This document shows positions 38,601-47,565 of a DNA stretch of 64,000 nucleotides, one piece after another. This DNA comes from Nitrospirota bacterium (GTDB lineage Bacteria > Nitrospirota > Leptospirillia > Leptospirillales > Leptospirillaceae). Numbering within the stretch: the first letter of the stretch is position 1; each line of letters starts with the position of its first letter. Below the pieces are notes generated by a model that saw nothing but the letters and a program-made list of their open reading frames with translations, did no database searches and was not told the origin of the DNA. The stretch lies in the NCBI GenBank assembly GCA_021785195.1, contig JAJYGC010000022.1:57774-121773 (forward strand), given 5' to 3'. The position numbers and the translations under genes are program-made.

Positions 38601-41600
38601 CGGCTGGTGGATCAGTCGGCCGCTATCGCCTCCGATAAAGGATTTGACCGTCGACCAGCAGGTGTTCCTGAGATCGGCGGCCCGTCGAACGTGGCGGTTT
38701 TTCTCAGCGTTCGTCGGTCCCGAAGAAAATTGGCTTCCACCTGACAACTTCCAGGAATATCCGGTTCCGACGATTGCACGACGCACTTCTCCTACGAACA
38801 TCGGCCTGTCTCTGCTGGCCCATCTGGCTGCCTACGATTTCGGGTACATTTCCTCCGGAGAATTTCTGTTGCGCACGGGGCACATCCTGTCGGCGATGGA
38901 AAAGCTGGAACGATACCGGGGTCATTTTTACAACTGGTATGACACGAAAACGCTGGAACCGCTTCGCCCACAATACGTTTCTTCGGTGGATAGCGGCAAT
39001 CTGGCCGGCTGTCTGCTCACCTTCCAAGCCGGATTGGCCGAGGTGAAAAATCAGCCGGTCTTGTCTTCATCCGCGTTCCAGGGACTGCGCGACACCTTGC
39101 AGGTGCTGGCCGAACTCGTGCCCTTGTCCGGTGCCCCGGACCTTTCCAATCAGATCAATTTCCTTCAGGACACACTGAACTCGCCCTCACTGGAAGGGCA
39201 GTCCCGGACGTTGGCTGGTGCCTGCCTCCTGCTGGAGGAGATTCACCGTGTCAGCGGGCGGCTCGTGACATGGCTGCCGTCGGATATCGACATTGACGGT
39301 GAGCTTTATTACTGGGCCCAGGCCTTCGACCGGCAATCCCGTGCGCTTCGGGATGATCTCAGTGGGTTGGTGCCCGACCTGCAGTCCTTCAATGGCATTC
39401 CGACCCTGGCGGAGTTGTCCCAGGAGAGGACGGGCGGCGTTGAAATGAATCCGTCAGACGCGAGGGCCCGGCTCGACATCATTGACGATCTGGTGGATCG
39501 ATGCCGAAACCTGGCGGTTATGGATTTTGAATTCCTCTACGATACATCGTCCAATTTGCTGAGCATCGGTTACGATGTGGGCGAACGGCGCCGAGACCCG
39601 TCCTGTTACGATCTGCTGGCATCGGAAGCACGGCTGGCCAGTTTTCTTCTCATCGCGGAAGGACAAGTCCCGCAGAAACACTGGTTTTCGCTCGGACGGC
39701 TACTGACAAGCCATGGCGGGGCGGTGTGCCTGATTTCCTGGAGCGGCTCGATGTTCGAGTACCTGATGCCTCTGTTGATGATGACGAGTTACGAGAACAC
39801 CTTGTTGGAGCAGACCTGCAAGGCCGCCGTATCCCGACAGATCGAATACGGCCGGCAACGAGCCGTTCCCTGGGGCATTTCCGAGTCCTGTTATAACTTC
39901 ACCGATGTTCACCATGTTTACCAATATCGGGCATTTGGCGTGCCCGGGCTCGGGTTCAAACGGGGGTTGGGAGACGATCTGGTCATCGCGCCCTACGCCA
40001 GTGCACTGGCCCTGATGGTGAAGCCGAAGGAGGCCTGCATCAACTTGCTGGCGATGGCCGCCAACGGATTCCTCGGGGCCTATGGCTTCTACGAAGCGGT
40101 GGATTATACGCCGTCGCGCGTCCTGCGGGGGAAGAATCACACGATCGTGCAGACGTTCATGGCCCATCATCAGGGCATGAGTCTGTTGGCTTTTGCGCAT
40201 GTCTTGCTTGACCGGCCGATGCAACGCAGATTCATGTCTCTCCCCATCGTCCGTGCGACGGAGTTATTGCTTCAGGAGCGTTTGCCGAAGAAGGTGGCGA
40301 CACTGCACCAGCACGATGTTGAAGTCAACGCCGCAGCCGAACCCCCCGTTCCGGATGCAGGGTTGATTCGGCGTGTATTTATTGATCCAAACACGATCAT
40401 CCCTGAGGTTCACCTGTTGTCCAACGGCCGCTACCATGTCATGGTGAACAATGCCGGTAGCGGTTACAGCCGGAAGCGGGATCTGGCCGTTACCCGGTGG
40501 CGGGAAGACGCCACTTCCGATTGCTGGGGAACATTCCTTTATTTGCGCGACCTCGACACAGGACGTTATTGGTCAAGTGCCTATCAACCCACACTCCGGA
40601 AGGCCGATCACTACGAGGCGATTTTTGTCCAGGGCCGGGCTGAATACCGGCGTTGCGACCAAGCGATCGAAGCCCACACCGAAATCAGCATTTCACCAGA
40701 AGATGATGTCGAGATCCGCCGTGTCAAACTCACAAATCTCTCGGCTGCACCGCGCCGCATCGAGGTGACGAGTTACGCGGAAGTCGTGCTGGCTCCGTTG
40801 AATGGGGATCTGGCCCATCGGGCTTTCAGCAATCTGTTTGTCCAGACTGAAATCCTGCCCGACCGGCAGGCAATCCTCTGCACGCGCCGTCGCCGGGCGC
40901 CGGGTGAGCAGATGCCGTGGATGTTCCACCTGTTGGCGGATCCCGGCGTTCTTGGCGAGGAAATTTCTTACGAGACCGACCGTGCCAAATTTATCGGGCG
41001 GGGTCGAACGGTCGTCAACCCAGTGGTACTGGAGCGCAGCGATGGCCCGTCGCCGCTGTCGAACACGGATGGTTCCGTGCTCGACCCGATTGTGGCGATC
41101 CGCCGCACCATCATCCTGGCTCCCGACGAATCGGCAACCGTGCAGTTCATTTCCGGTGTTGCGGACACTCGTGAAGCCGCATTGGCCGTGCTTGGGAAGT
41201 ATTGTGACCGTCACTTCATTGAGCGGGCCTTTGAAATGGCATGGTTCCAAAGCCAGGAGGTACTGCGCCACCTCAATGCCACTGAAGCCGATGGACAGCT
41301 TTATGGCCGCATGGCCACCTCGCTCATCTATGCCACTTCCTTGCGCCGTGCCCAGTCCAGCATTATTGCCCGCAATCAGCTTGGTCAATCCGGTCTGTGG
41401 CGCTTTGCCGTCTCGGGAGATCTGCCGATCGTCCTGATTCGGGTCGGCCACCTGGACCGAATCGATCTGGTGAAACAGATTCTGCAGGCCCATGCGTATT
41501 GGCGGATGAAGGGATTGATTGCGGATTTGGTGATCATCAACGAGGATTTCTCCGGGTACCGAGCGGTGTTGCAAGATCAGATCATGGGTCTGATCAACTC

Positions 41601-44253
41601 GGGTCCCGAAGACCAGATTGTCGACAAACCGGGCGGGGTTTTCGTGCGACGCGCAGAAGAACTTTCCGAAGAGGATCGTGTCTTGTTCCAGACGGTCGCC
41701 AGAATCGTTCTCACCGATATCACCGAAACCTGGGTCGAGCAGGTGGAACGTCGGGTCTTGAGGGAGCGCGTTTCGGACCAGTTGGAACCCGTCTTTCCAC
41801 CGACTGATGAACCGGTCGCTCCCCTATTGGCGCGTGAACGCATTTTCTTTAACGGCCTGGGTGGATTCACGGCAGATGGCCGTGAATATGTCATCACCCT
41901 CGAACCTGGGCAACGCACACCGGCTCCGTGGGTCAATGTCATTGCCAGCCCCCACATTGGAACGGTCGTCAGCGAGAGCGGAAGTGCGTATACCTGGGCA
42001 GAAAACGCTCATGAGTTTCGTCTGACGACCTGGCACAACGACCCGCTGAGCGACCCCAGCGGCGAGGGACTGTACATCCGGGACGAAGAAACTGGTGCGT
42101 TCTGGTCGCCGACGCCGTTGCCTGCCAGAGGCCGGTCCGGGTATGTGTGCCGGCACGGGTTCGGATATAGCGTATTTGAACACGATGAAGTTGGTGTTTC
42201 TTCGGAACTGTCCACCTATGTGGCGATGGACGCGCCGGTGAAGTTCATGGTGGTCAAGTTGCGGAACCATTCGAAACGCACCCACCGATTGTCGTTGACC
42301 GGCTATTGGGAGCTGGTCATGGGGGACTGGAGACACGCCAATCTGATGCATATTGTGACCGAAACGGATCTGCCGACCGGGGCGCTCTTTGCCCACAATC
42401 CTTATGGTCGCGAATGCGCCAACAGGGTGGTTTTTGCCTATGTCAGCGAGGGAGAGCGCACGGTGACCGGAAACCGGACTGAATTTATCGGCCGGAATGG
42501 CACTTTGGGCAGCCCGGCGTCCATGCGCCGCAAGCGGTTGTCCGGAAAGACGGGCGCGGGTCTTGATCCGTGCGCGGCAATCCAGGCCCAGATCGAACTC
42601 GCCCATGGGCAAGAGCGTGAGATCGTATTCCTGTTCGGGGCGGCTGGCAACACCGACGAAGCGCGGCATTTGATCGGAAGGTTCGGCGGACCCGTGCGGG
42701 CCCGCCAGGCATTGGGGGAGGTCCAGGAATATTGGAACCGAACCCTGGGTGCGGTCCACGTGGAGACACCGGACCCGGCATTGAACGTCATCGCTAATGG
42801 ATGGCTGGTCTATCAGACAATGTCTTCGAGACTCTGGGGAAGGAGCGGGTATTATCAGTCCGGAGGTGCCTACGGGTTCCGTGACCAATTGCAGGACACC
42901 ATGGCGCTCGTCCACACGACGCCGTGGCTGGCCCGCGAACAGTTGATCCGTTGCGCCGAGCGGCAGTTTCTCCAGGGAGACGTGCAACACTGGTGGCATC
43001 CTCCCAAGGGACAAGGCGTGCGCACCCATTTTTCCGATGACTATCTATGGCTCCCCTATGCAACCAGCCGTTATGTGCTTGCCACCGGCGATACGGGAGT
43101 CCTCGACGAGCCAGTCCATTTTCTGGAGGGCCGGGAGCTGTATCCGGAGGAGGAGTCTTACTATGACCAGCCGCAACGTTCGTCAGAAGCGGCAAGCCTC
43201 TATGAACATTGTGTTCGTTCGATCAAACATGGACTGCGTTTTGGGAAGCACGACCTGCCATTGATGGGCTGCGGCGACTGGAACGATGGGATGAATCTCG
43301 TCGGCCGAGCCGGCAAGGGTGAGAGCGTTTGGCTGGGATGGTTCCTCTATGAGAACCTCCGGCTGTTTTCCGGTCTGGCCCGTGCGCGAAAGGACGAAGT
43401 CTTTGCTGGGCTCTGTACCGAACAGGCTTCGCAGCTGCGCAACAACATCGAGGCCAATGCCTGGGATGGAAATTGGTATCGGAGGGCTTATTTCGATGAC
43501 GGAAGGCCTCTGGGCTCTTTCGAGAACGAGGAATGCCAGATCGATTCGATCAGCCAGAGTTGGGCGGTCATTTCGGGCGGCGGAGATCCCGCGCGAGCCC
43601 ACCAGGCCATGGCAGCGGTGGAAAAACGCTTGGTAAGGCGCGATGAAAGGCTGATCCAGCTTCTCTCTCCCCCCTTCGACCAATCCGATCTGGAACCTGG
43701 ATATATCAAAGGGTACGTGCCCGGTGTCCGGGAAAACGGGGGACAGTATACCCATGCGGCGATCTGGGCCACGATGGCGTTTGCCATGATGGGAGACAGG
43801 GAACGCGCGTGGGAATTGTTCACCATGCTCAATCCGGTCAATCATGGGAGTCGCCCGGAGGAGATCGAACGGTACAAGGTCGAACCTTACGTCATGAGCG
43901 CTGATGTGTACATGGCCGAACCACACACCGGCCGGGGAGGGTGGACTTGGTATACCGGTTCGGCCGGCTGGATGTACCGGCTGATTCTGGAAACGCTCCT
44001 GGGCCTGCATCTGGAGGTGGACCATCTGCGCATCGCACCGTGTGTTCCGGCTCAGTGGCTGTCCTACAAAATACACTACCGCTATCGCGAAACGGTCTAC
44101 CACATTACAGTCAGGCGCGTGGCTGAAAAGTCTGGGCAGGAGATCCGCGTGACATTGGACGGAACCTTGCTGAATGGGGAGGGAAGAGGGCAAGGTACGA
44201 TCCCGCTTGTGGACGACCGTCGCGAACACTCTGTCGATATGGACTTCATCTAA
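35665..44253 (+). CDS. ndvB: Cyclic beta-1,2-glucan synthase, NdvB/Cgs family
   Basis: A giant 2862-residue inner-membrane enzyme, close to Brucella Cgs and Sinorhizobium NdvB in length. The N-terminal GT84 transferase part has membrane segments near 410-455, a D618-x-D620 motif in TLDTDTQLP and the R/QxxRW-type motif R763-RHRW, with further spans near 810-1000. A glycoamylase-like middle domain (about 1300-1560) includes CLISWSGSMFEYLMP. The C-terminal GH94 phosphorylase-like part ends with GCGDWNDGMNL (Asp2538, Asp2541), which sets ring length. The product is periplasmic or secreted cyclic glucan made from UDP-glucose. GTG at 35665 is the only usual start in the frame. Frequent TTG leucine codons differ from neighbours, suggesting transfer. 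Confidence 0.95.
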   Translation: MPRNGPDGESLRSELFSIEQLKRHAITLAGVHRIDPRPGPDRLLPRLADNERILLAAYDSVTAAVAMPGQRIFPAEAWLLDNFYLIEQQIGLARRHLPRGYSRQLPRLADGLLDGFPRIYELALELISHMDGRVDSDNATQFIASYQTVEPLKLGELWAFPIMLQLALLENLRSIGLRIANRRAERDAAITWADRMLAAAEREPKQLIQLLAEFANADMPLTAPFVEEFYSRLQTQGSQMAFVQTWVEQKLLEQGVTATQLSALDARTAAANQISMANSIGSLRFIGSMDWKNYVESLSVVEKTLREDPAGLHARQDFATRDRYRHVIEDVAKGSSRNEFEVAREAVVLAQAAAEQFGTTDRTAHVGYYLIDRGRSKLERSVCCRFSWKIWARGANRHHRLSLYLGSVLIMTALATSIMLFSLGGGLADWQYWFFAITGAIGFSALAVSLVNLVVPLVLHPSALPRLDFSRGIPSVHRAMVIVPTLLSTVQEIDDLLEALEIRYLGNRDPNLFFALLTDFRDATERTLPEDDALISHALKAVRSLNETYREDSPCTFYLFHRPRVWNPSERIWMGYERKRGKLEQFNALLRGAGETAFSEIVGDRSILGSIKHVITLDTDTQLPRDTARTLIGNIAHPLNQAVYDPVKGRIVEGYAILQPRVSISLTSAGRSRFAALFAGESGIDPYTREVSDVYQDIFGEGSFIGKGIYDVDAFCQAVDGRFPENLILSHDLLESGYARSALVTDVELIEEIPASYAIDASRRHRWIRGDWQIAGWLLPSVPGPSVPDGTKAKRQPNPLSALSVWKIFDNLRRSLVPPSLLALLAGGWLFGPGSALFWTLLVVGVLLLPNGLGAAIELARKPKERDWRVHLALTGQSAGRLIGLALMTLVFLPYDALICLDAIRSSGIRMLFTRRGLMLWHMKSYVSRNALHTPPEYFREMWIAPAIAIVLALSLELRSRELLFCAPVLALWLAAPAFGWWISRPLSPPIKDLTVDQQVFLRSAARRTWRFFSAFVGPEENWLPPDNFQEYPVPTIARRTSPTNIGLSLLAHLAAYDFGYISSGEFLLRTGHILSAMEKLERYRGHFYNWYDTKTLEPLRPQYVSSVDSGNLAGCLLTFQAGLAEVKNQPVLSSSAFQGLRDTLQVLAELVPLSGAPDLSNQINFLQDTLNSPSLEGQSRTLAGACLLLEEIHRVSGRLVTWLPSDIDIDGELYYWAQAFDRQSRALRDDLSGLVPDLQSFNGIPTLAELSQERTGGVEMNPSDARARLDIIDDLVDRCRNLAVMDFEFLYDTSSNLLSIGYDVGERRRDPSCYDLLASEARLASFLLIAEGQVPQKHWFSLGRLLTSHGGAVCLISWSGSMFEYLMPLLMMTSYENTLLEQTCKAAVSRQIEYGRQRAVPWGISESCYNFTDVHHVYQYRAFGVPGLGFKRGLGDDLVIAPYASALALMVKPKEACINLLAMAANGFLGAYGFYEAVDYTPSRVLRGKNHTIVQTFMAHHQGMSLLAFAHVLLDRPMQRRFMSLPIVRATELLLQERLPKKVATLHQHDVEVNAAAEPPVPDAGLIRRVFIDPNTIIPEVHLLSNGRYHVMVNNAGSGYSRKRDLAVTRWREDATSDCWGTFLYLRDLDTGRYWSSAYQPTLRKADHYEAIFVQGRAEYRRCDQAIEAHTEISISPEDDVEIRRVKLTNLSAAPRRIEVTSYAEVVLAPLNGDLAHRAFSNLFVQTEILPDRQAILCTRRRRAPGEQMPWMFHLLADPGVLGEEISYETDRAKFIGRGRTVVNPVVLERSDGPSPLSNTDGSVLDPIVAIRRTIILAPDESATVQFISGVADTREAALAVLGKYCDRHFIERAFEMAWFQSQEVLRHLNATEADGQLYGRMATSLIYATSLRRAQSSIIARNQLGQSGLWRFAVSGDLPIVLIRVGHLDRIDLVKQILQAHAYWRMKGLIADLVIINEDFSGYRAVLQDQIMGLINSGPEDQIVDKPGGVFVRRAEELSEEDRVLFQTVARIVLTDITETWVEQVERRVLRERVSDQLEPVFPPTDEPVAPLLARERIFFNGLGGFTADGREYVITLEPGQRTPAPWVNVIASPHIGTVVSESGSAYTWAENAHEFRLTTWHNDPLSDPSGEGLYIRDEETGAFWSPTPLPARGRSGYVCRHGFGYSVFEHDEVGVSSELSTYVAMDAPVKFMVVKLRNHSKRTHRLSLTGYWELVMGDWRHANLMHIVTETDLPTGALFAHNPYGRECANRVVFAYVSEGERTVTGNRTEFIGRNGTLGSPASMRRKRLSGKTGAGLDPCAAIQAQIELAHGQEREIVFLFGAAGNTDEARHLIGRFGGPVRARQALGEVQEYWNRTLGAVHVETPDPALNVIANGWLVYQTMSSRLWGRSGYYQSGGAYGFRDQLQDTMALVHTTPWLAREQLIRCAERQFLQGDVQHWWHPPKGQGVRTHFSDDYLWLPYATSRYVLATGDTGVLDEPVHFLEGRELYPEEESYYDQPQRSSEAASLYEHCVRSIKHGLRFGKHDLPLMGCGDWNDGMNLVGRAGKGESVWLGWFLYENLRLFSGLARARKDEVFAGLCTEQASQLRNNIEANAWDGNWYRRAYFDDGRPLGSFENEECQIDSISQSWAVISGGGDPARAHQAMAAVEKRLVRRDERLIQLLSPPFDQSDLEPGYIKGYVPGVRENGGQYTHAAIWATMAFAMMGDRERAWELFTMLNPVNHGSRPEEIERYKVEPYVMSADVYMAEPHTGRGGWTWYTGSAGWMYRLILETLLGLHLEVDHLRIAPCVPAQWLSYKIHYRYRETVYHITVRRVAEKSGQEIRVTLDGTLLNGEGRGQGTIPLVDDRREHSVDMDFI

Positions 44254-44417
44254 GGAATCCGTCCCGTTTGACCATAGTTATCAATAGTGACAGTCCTGTA
44301 TTCTCGTGTCTCTCTTTGGGTGCACTGAGAAGAGAAAAATGGGAGGCAAATGGATACAGAGGGAGACGGAACGATTCTTGTTTTTTGGCTTTGGTGCTTG
44401 ATATGACTTTCTGGAAG

Positions 44418-44468
44418 TGGTGCCCCCGGGGTGACTCGAACACCCGGCACAAGGTTTAGGAAACCTCT
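44418..44468 (-). repeat. Distal att copy: 51-bp duplicate of tRNA-Arg 3' end
   Basis: Identical to 47857-47907. It covers CCA, acceptor 3' strand, T arm, variable loop and anticodon stem-loop of the tRNA, and diverges exactly after the shared 51 bases. It is not a functional tRNA because the 5' half is absent. Confidence 0.88.
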
Positions 44469-44547
44469 TGTTTATTAAAAATTAATGAATTTTATGTCAT
44501 TGACTTAAAAAGAAAAATAAAGAAATCAAAACAAAATAAAAAACTAT

Positions 44548-44570
44548 TTGCCGTCACCATGCCGTTCCGA
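44548..44570 (+). repeat. Integrase arm-site-like repeat (left copy)
   Basis: TTGCCGTCACCATGCCGTTC and the next three bases match 47729-47751 at 20 of 23 positions. Each copy contains two TGCCGT units. The location just inside each att copy suggests arm-type binding sites for the element's integrase. Confidence 0.45.
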
Positions 44571-44608
44571 TACGATAGCCCATCAAAATTTCATGGGGGG
44601 GGGACGAA

Positions 44609-45750
44609 ATGGCATATATACGAAAAAGACTTGACGCCTGGGAAGTTTTGATCAACAAAAAAGGCTATCCCCGCAAATCCCGGACCTTTGCCACAAAAGC
44701 CGATGCCGAAAAGTGGGCACGTCAGGTCGAATCTGAAATGGACCAAGGCCATTTTATTTTTCTGAAAGAAGCGGAGGGTACGACCCTCGAGGAGGCCCTT
44801 GAAAGGTATCAGAGGGAAGTGATTCCCGGCAAAAAAGGGGCCGTTCAGGAATCCATGCGGATCCGGATTTGGAAGAGAACTCCTTTGCCAAAACGATCTA
44901 TTGCCTCGATTCAGGGAAAGGACATCGCCGCTTATAGGGACGCGCGGCTCAAGGAAGTCGCTGCGAACACAGTCCGGCAGGAACTGGCCGTTCTCTCCCA
45001 CGTCTTCACTATTGCGGTCAAGGAGTGGGGCATGGCGGGGCTCGTGAATCCAGTCCAGCAGATCCGCGCTCCTAAAATGCCTCCTGGCCGGGATCGCCGG
45101 CTGCTCCCCGGGGAACTGGACCGGCTCCTGCACCATGCCACCACGATCAATATCAAAGGAGAATCCTTCCGGCTCAAGGAGAAACGCAAGGCAGGCATGA
45201 TGGAGACCCGTCTGCCCCTTCAGGAGGAAAAAACGGAAGAGCTTGTTTCCTGATCGACCACAGAAGAACACCTACGAAGGGATTGAAAAATGATCATGGA
45301 ATCCATGGGGGATGAATCCTTTCTGAAAAAGGGGACAGGTTAAATCCTGAAAACAGGACATTATTTTTTCCTGTTGACACCTCTGAGGCGCTTCGGATCC
45401 TGGCCGGACTTGCGCGGAGAATCGACGGGAAGGTATGGGGTATTACCTCCCGCGCCGTGAGCCGGGCAAGAGCCGCCTATGAGAAGGAATGCCAGGAGAA
45501 GGGATCGAAGCCAGATCCGGCCTTCCTGGTGGATCTCACCTTTCACGATCTTCGTCACGAGGCCACCAGCCGGTTCTTTGAGTTGGGGCTGGATGCTACA
45601 AAGGTCAAAAATATTACCGGACACAAAACATATTCGATGCTCGCCCGATACACCCACCTGAAAGCGGAAGATATTGCTCTAGAAATTGATAGACTGGAAA
45701 AGGAAAAAGATAAGAAAGCGGTCGAGAATCAGGTGGAGAAGTTGAAATAA
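44609..45750 (+). pseudogene. Disrupted tyrosine-type integrase
   Basis: The first frame (44609-45253, 214 residues) starts AYIRKRLDAWEVLINKKGYP. It contains the arm-binding domain and the SAM-like core-binding domain (about 55-145, ending with AVLSHVFTIAVKEWGM), then loses similarity after LLHHATTIN. A second frame, shifted (about 45365-45750), resumes with the C-terminal catalytic boxes: HDLRHE, GHKTYSMLARYTH with the nucleophile tyrosine. The region with the first catalytic arginine is missing or replaced, and stops intervene. The protein should be inactive in trans. The gene runs away from the distal att copy. Confidence 0.82.
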
Positions 45751-45861
45751 TGAAAAGGGGTTCAATCCGATGGAAGCTTCCGCCATAACAGGCCACAAAA
45801 CCTTGTAGATGTTGAAAAGATAGACGCACTTGAAGGCTGAGGATTTGGCAGAGAGATTGAA

Positions 45862-46056
45862 ATGAGCGAGCGAAGAAAATACTGGATCGACTTATTGAAA
45901 GGAATCGGAATCGGATCATTCGTGGCCGGGCTGGTTAAATTTGAATTCACACAGGATCATCATCATCGGATGATGGCTTTGACACTTGTAATCTTCGCGG
46001 TTATCATTTGGGGTGTAGGGTATTTCTTTGTCACAAAAGGAGACAGTAATGTCTGA
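45862..46056 (+). CDS. Small two-span membrane protein of the element
   Basis: 64 residues starting SERRKYWIDLLKGIGIGSFV, with two predicted spans (about 11-25 and 37-57) separated by a histidine-rich loop, EFTQDHHHRMM. The ATG is in frame with no competing gene. The last eight bases overlap the next tiny gene, indicating translational coupling. Function unknown; small membrane protein pairs on mobile elements include toxins, exclusion proteins and holin-like proteins. Confidence 0.6.
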   Translation: MSERRKYWIDLLKGIGIGSFVAGLVKFEFTQDHHHRMMALTLVIFAVIIWGVGYFFVTKGDSNV

Positions 46057-46150
46057 CTATATGTGGCTTCTTGCCGCACTTGCTATCGTGTCAATCGCTC
46101 TGGGAGTGATGGGATACGATGCTTTCTATCGTCATCCAAAACACCGCTAA
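46049..46150 (+). CDS. 33-residue single-span membrane microprotein
   Basis: The ATG at 46049 is preceded at good spacing by AAGGAG, and the frame reads SDYMWLLAALAIVSIALGVM, then GYDAFYRHPKHR. This is one membrane helix (about 5-22) followed by a short basic, histidine-containing tail. It overlaps the 64-residue gene by eight bases. No homologue recognised. The ribosome site, coupling and clean topology support it being expressed. Confidence 0.55.
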   Translation: MSDYMWLLAALAIVSIALGVMGYDAFYRHPKHR

Positions 46151-46365
46151 TCAGGCTCCCTATAATCCTTCCCCGCCCAGTTCGGATTCTGAAACAGCAT
46201 CCAGGCGATCAGGGCGTCCTCGATGATCTCCTTCTGCAACTTGTTTCGAAATATCTTCTGAAGGTCGTCCAGTGCCCTGGCCGCCTGGCCGTTTAATGTC
46301 ACTCCGATCCCCTTGGCGGCTAGACCTTCCGCGTGAACCGTTTTCCGGGCTCTCGACGCTCTCAT
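46147..46365 (-). CDS. Ribbon-helix-helix-like small protein
   Basis: 72 residues. After a basic N terminus (RASRARKTVHAEG) comes a strand-helix-helix pattern, GIGVTLNGQAARALDDLQKI followed by KLQKEIIEDALIAWML, which fits the CopG/Arc ribbon-helix-helix fold used by antitoxins and plasmid or element regulators. The ribosome site is weak (GGAG close to the ATG). Its 3' end overlaps the end of the 33-residue gene by four bases, tail to tail. It could regulate element genes or be an unpaired antitoxin. Confidence 0.5.
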   Translation of the reverse strand: MRASRARKTVHAEGLAAKGIGVTLNGQAARALDDLQKIFRNKLQKEIIEDALIAWMLFQNPNWAGKDYREPD

Positions 46366-46491
46366 TCGCTCCGCGGGTGTGGCTAATACATGGCTTTATT
46401 CTCTTCCTGGGGGATGGCATGATATAAGTCTGAAAGATGTTGCAAGATGTTGAAAACCTGCAAAAAATTGGAAGGAACCAAGACAAACGCG

Positions 46492-46540
46492 CCTCCCAGA
46501 CGGAAGAAACACCCGCCCGGGACCATGGCGCTCTGGGAGG
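46492..46540. repeat. Inverted repeat upstream of the 321-residue gene
   Basis: CCTCCCAGA (46492-46500) and TCTGGGAGG (46532-46540) are perfect nine-base arms with a 31-base loop, ending 59 bases before the ATG at 46600. It could be an operator or an RNA hairpin in the leader. Confidence 0.35.
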
Positions 46541-46599
46541 GGGCAAGAATTGTCAAAGAAAGACGATTATGAAGTTGTTCCCGTAACGGAAGAGATCCT

Positions 46600-47565
46600 A
46601 TGAGCATTCTCGATACCTTCAAAAACTTGTTCAGGAAGACTGAACCTCCACCCGAGCCAGATCCACTCAAATCCGAACCCAAGCCATCCAAACCCCGCCT
46701 TCCCAGCAAACTCCTTTCCCCTCCCATCATGAAGAATCCTAAGGTTCAGGAAATCGTCAAAAAGCACTCTGGCTTTGAAGCCCTACAAAAAATTTCGATC
46801 GAAGAAGGCAAACAGTCTGGAGCGATCGCTGCCAAATGGGACGCCTGTGTGCATCACGTCAAACCGGAAATGCAGGCGTGGGCTAACGAAAAGTGTTGTC
46901 AGATTTCAGGCCATAAGGAACGCGACGGATCACTGTTCGCTATCAAGGGGAATTGGGCGCTTCAAAAAGGGTTGATGAACGAAGGGGCAGGAGTCGTCGA
47001 TCTCGACGACGAGAGCCTATTTGAAGACGAAGAGTGCATCTGCTGTTTCCGGTATGAACAAGCATTAAGGAGCCTTCCCTGCTCGATGCTCACAGAGAAG
47101 GGCAAGCAGACACTTCTCGAATCAAAACTGACGGACGGCCAAGAGAAGTTCTGCAAGGTCTATCTCGGAATAGGGAACGCTGTCGCCGCCTACATATTGG
47201 CTTTCGGTTCCGGATCGGAACCGGACACCATCAAAAGGTATGCCCAAGAAGAGTTGAATGAAGAGTTGAATATTGGGCTTATTCAGGTCTGGATAGTTAA
47301 AATGCGGCGGGATGGAATCAAAAGCGAGCTGTCCAAAAGGGATCTGATTGTTGGATTCATCAAGAAAAACAAGGCGCAACTCATCGAGTGGAAACATCTC
47401 GAATTACTCGAACCGCGCCAAAAAATCGAGCCTGTTTTGGATGAACTTGTGGCGGAGAATCTTATTGGACACCACGGGGAAGGATTCTACAATATTGGAA
47501 TCAAACCTGATGCCGATAAGTCTTTGATAAAGTTCAGTCCTGAATTCCGATCTCTCCGGAGTTGA
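46600..47565 (+). CDS. Element protein of unknown function with small-terminase-like segment
   Basis: 321 residues. It has a proline-rich N-terminal tail (about 14-42), a central part with a cysteine cluster C146-I-C-C149 and others at 99-100, and a C-terminal winged-helix-like end. Residues about 177-235 (LTDGQEKFCKVYLGIGNAVA, AYILAFGSG...) resemble the helix-turn-helix of phage small terminase subunits, which typically read TPKQ-x-FC-x-EYL-x2-GNATQA. The resemblance is by eye and short. It is the largest intact gene of the element. Phage DNA packaging, interference with packaging, or a regulator are all possible. Confidence 0.6.
   Translation: MSILDTFKNLFRKTEPPPEPDPLKSEPKPSKPRLPSKLLSPPIMKNPKVQEIVKKHSGFEALQKISIEEGKQSGAIAAKWDACVHHVKPEMQAWANEKCCQISGHKERDGSLFAIKGNWALQKGLMNEGAGVVDLDDESLFEDEECICCFRYEQALRSLPCSMLTEKGKQTLLESKLTDGQEKFCKVYLGIGNAVAAYILAFGSGSEPDTIKRYAQEELNEELNIGLIQVWIVKMRRDGIKSELSKRDLIVGFIKKNKAQLIEWKHLELLEPRQKIEPVLDELVAENLIGHHGEGFYNIGIKPDADKSLIKFSPEFRSLRS

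Noticed and set aside
44418..44468. Second tRNA-Arg gene
   Set aside because: Only the 3' 51 bases are present; the D arm and 5' acceptor strand are missing, so it is an att copy.
46550..46603. 17-residue frame (TTG start) overlapping the 321-residue gene start
   Set aside because: GGGAGG precedes it and it could be a leader peptide, but it is too short to support without expression data.
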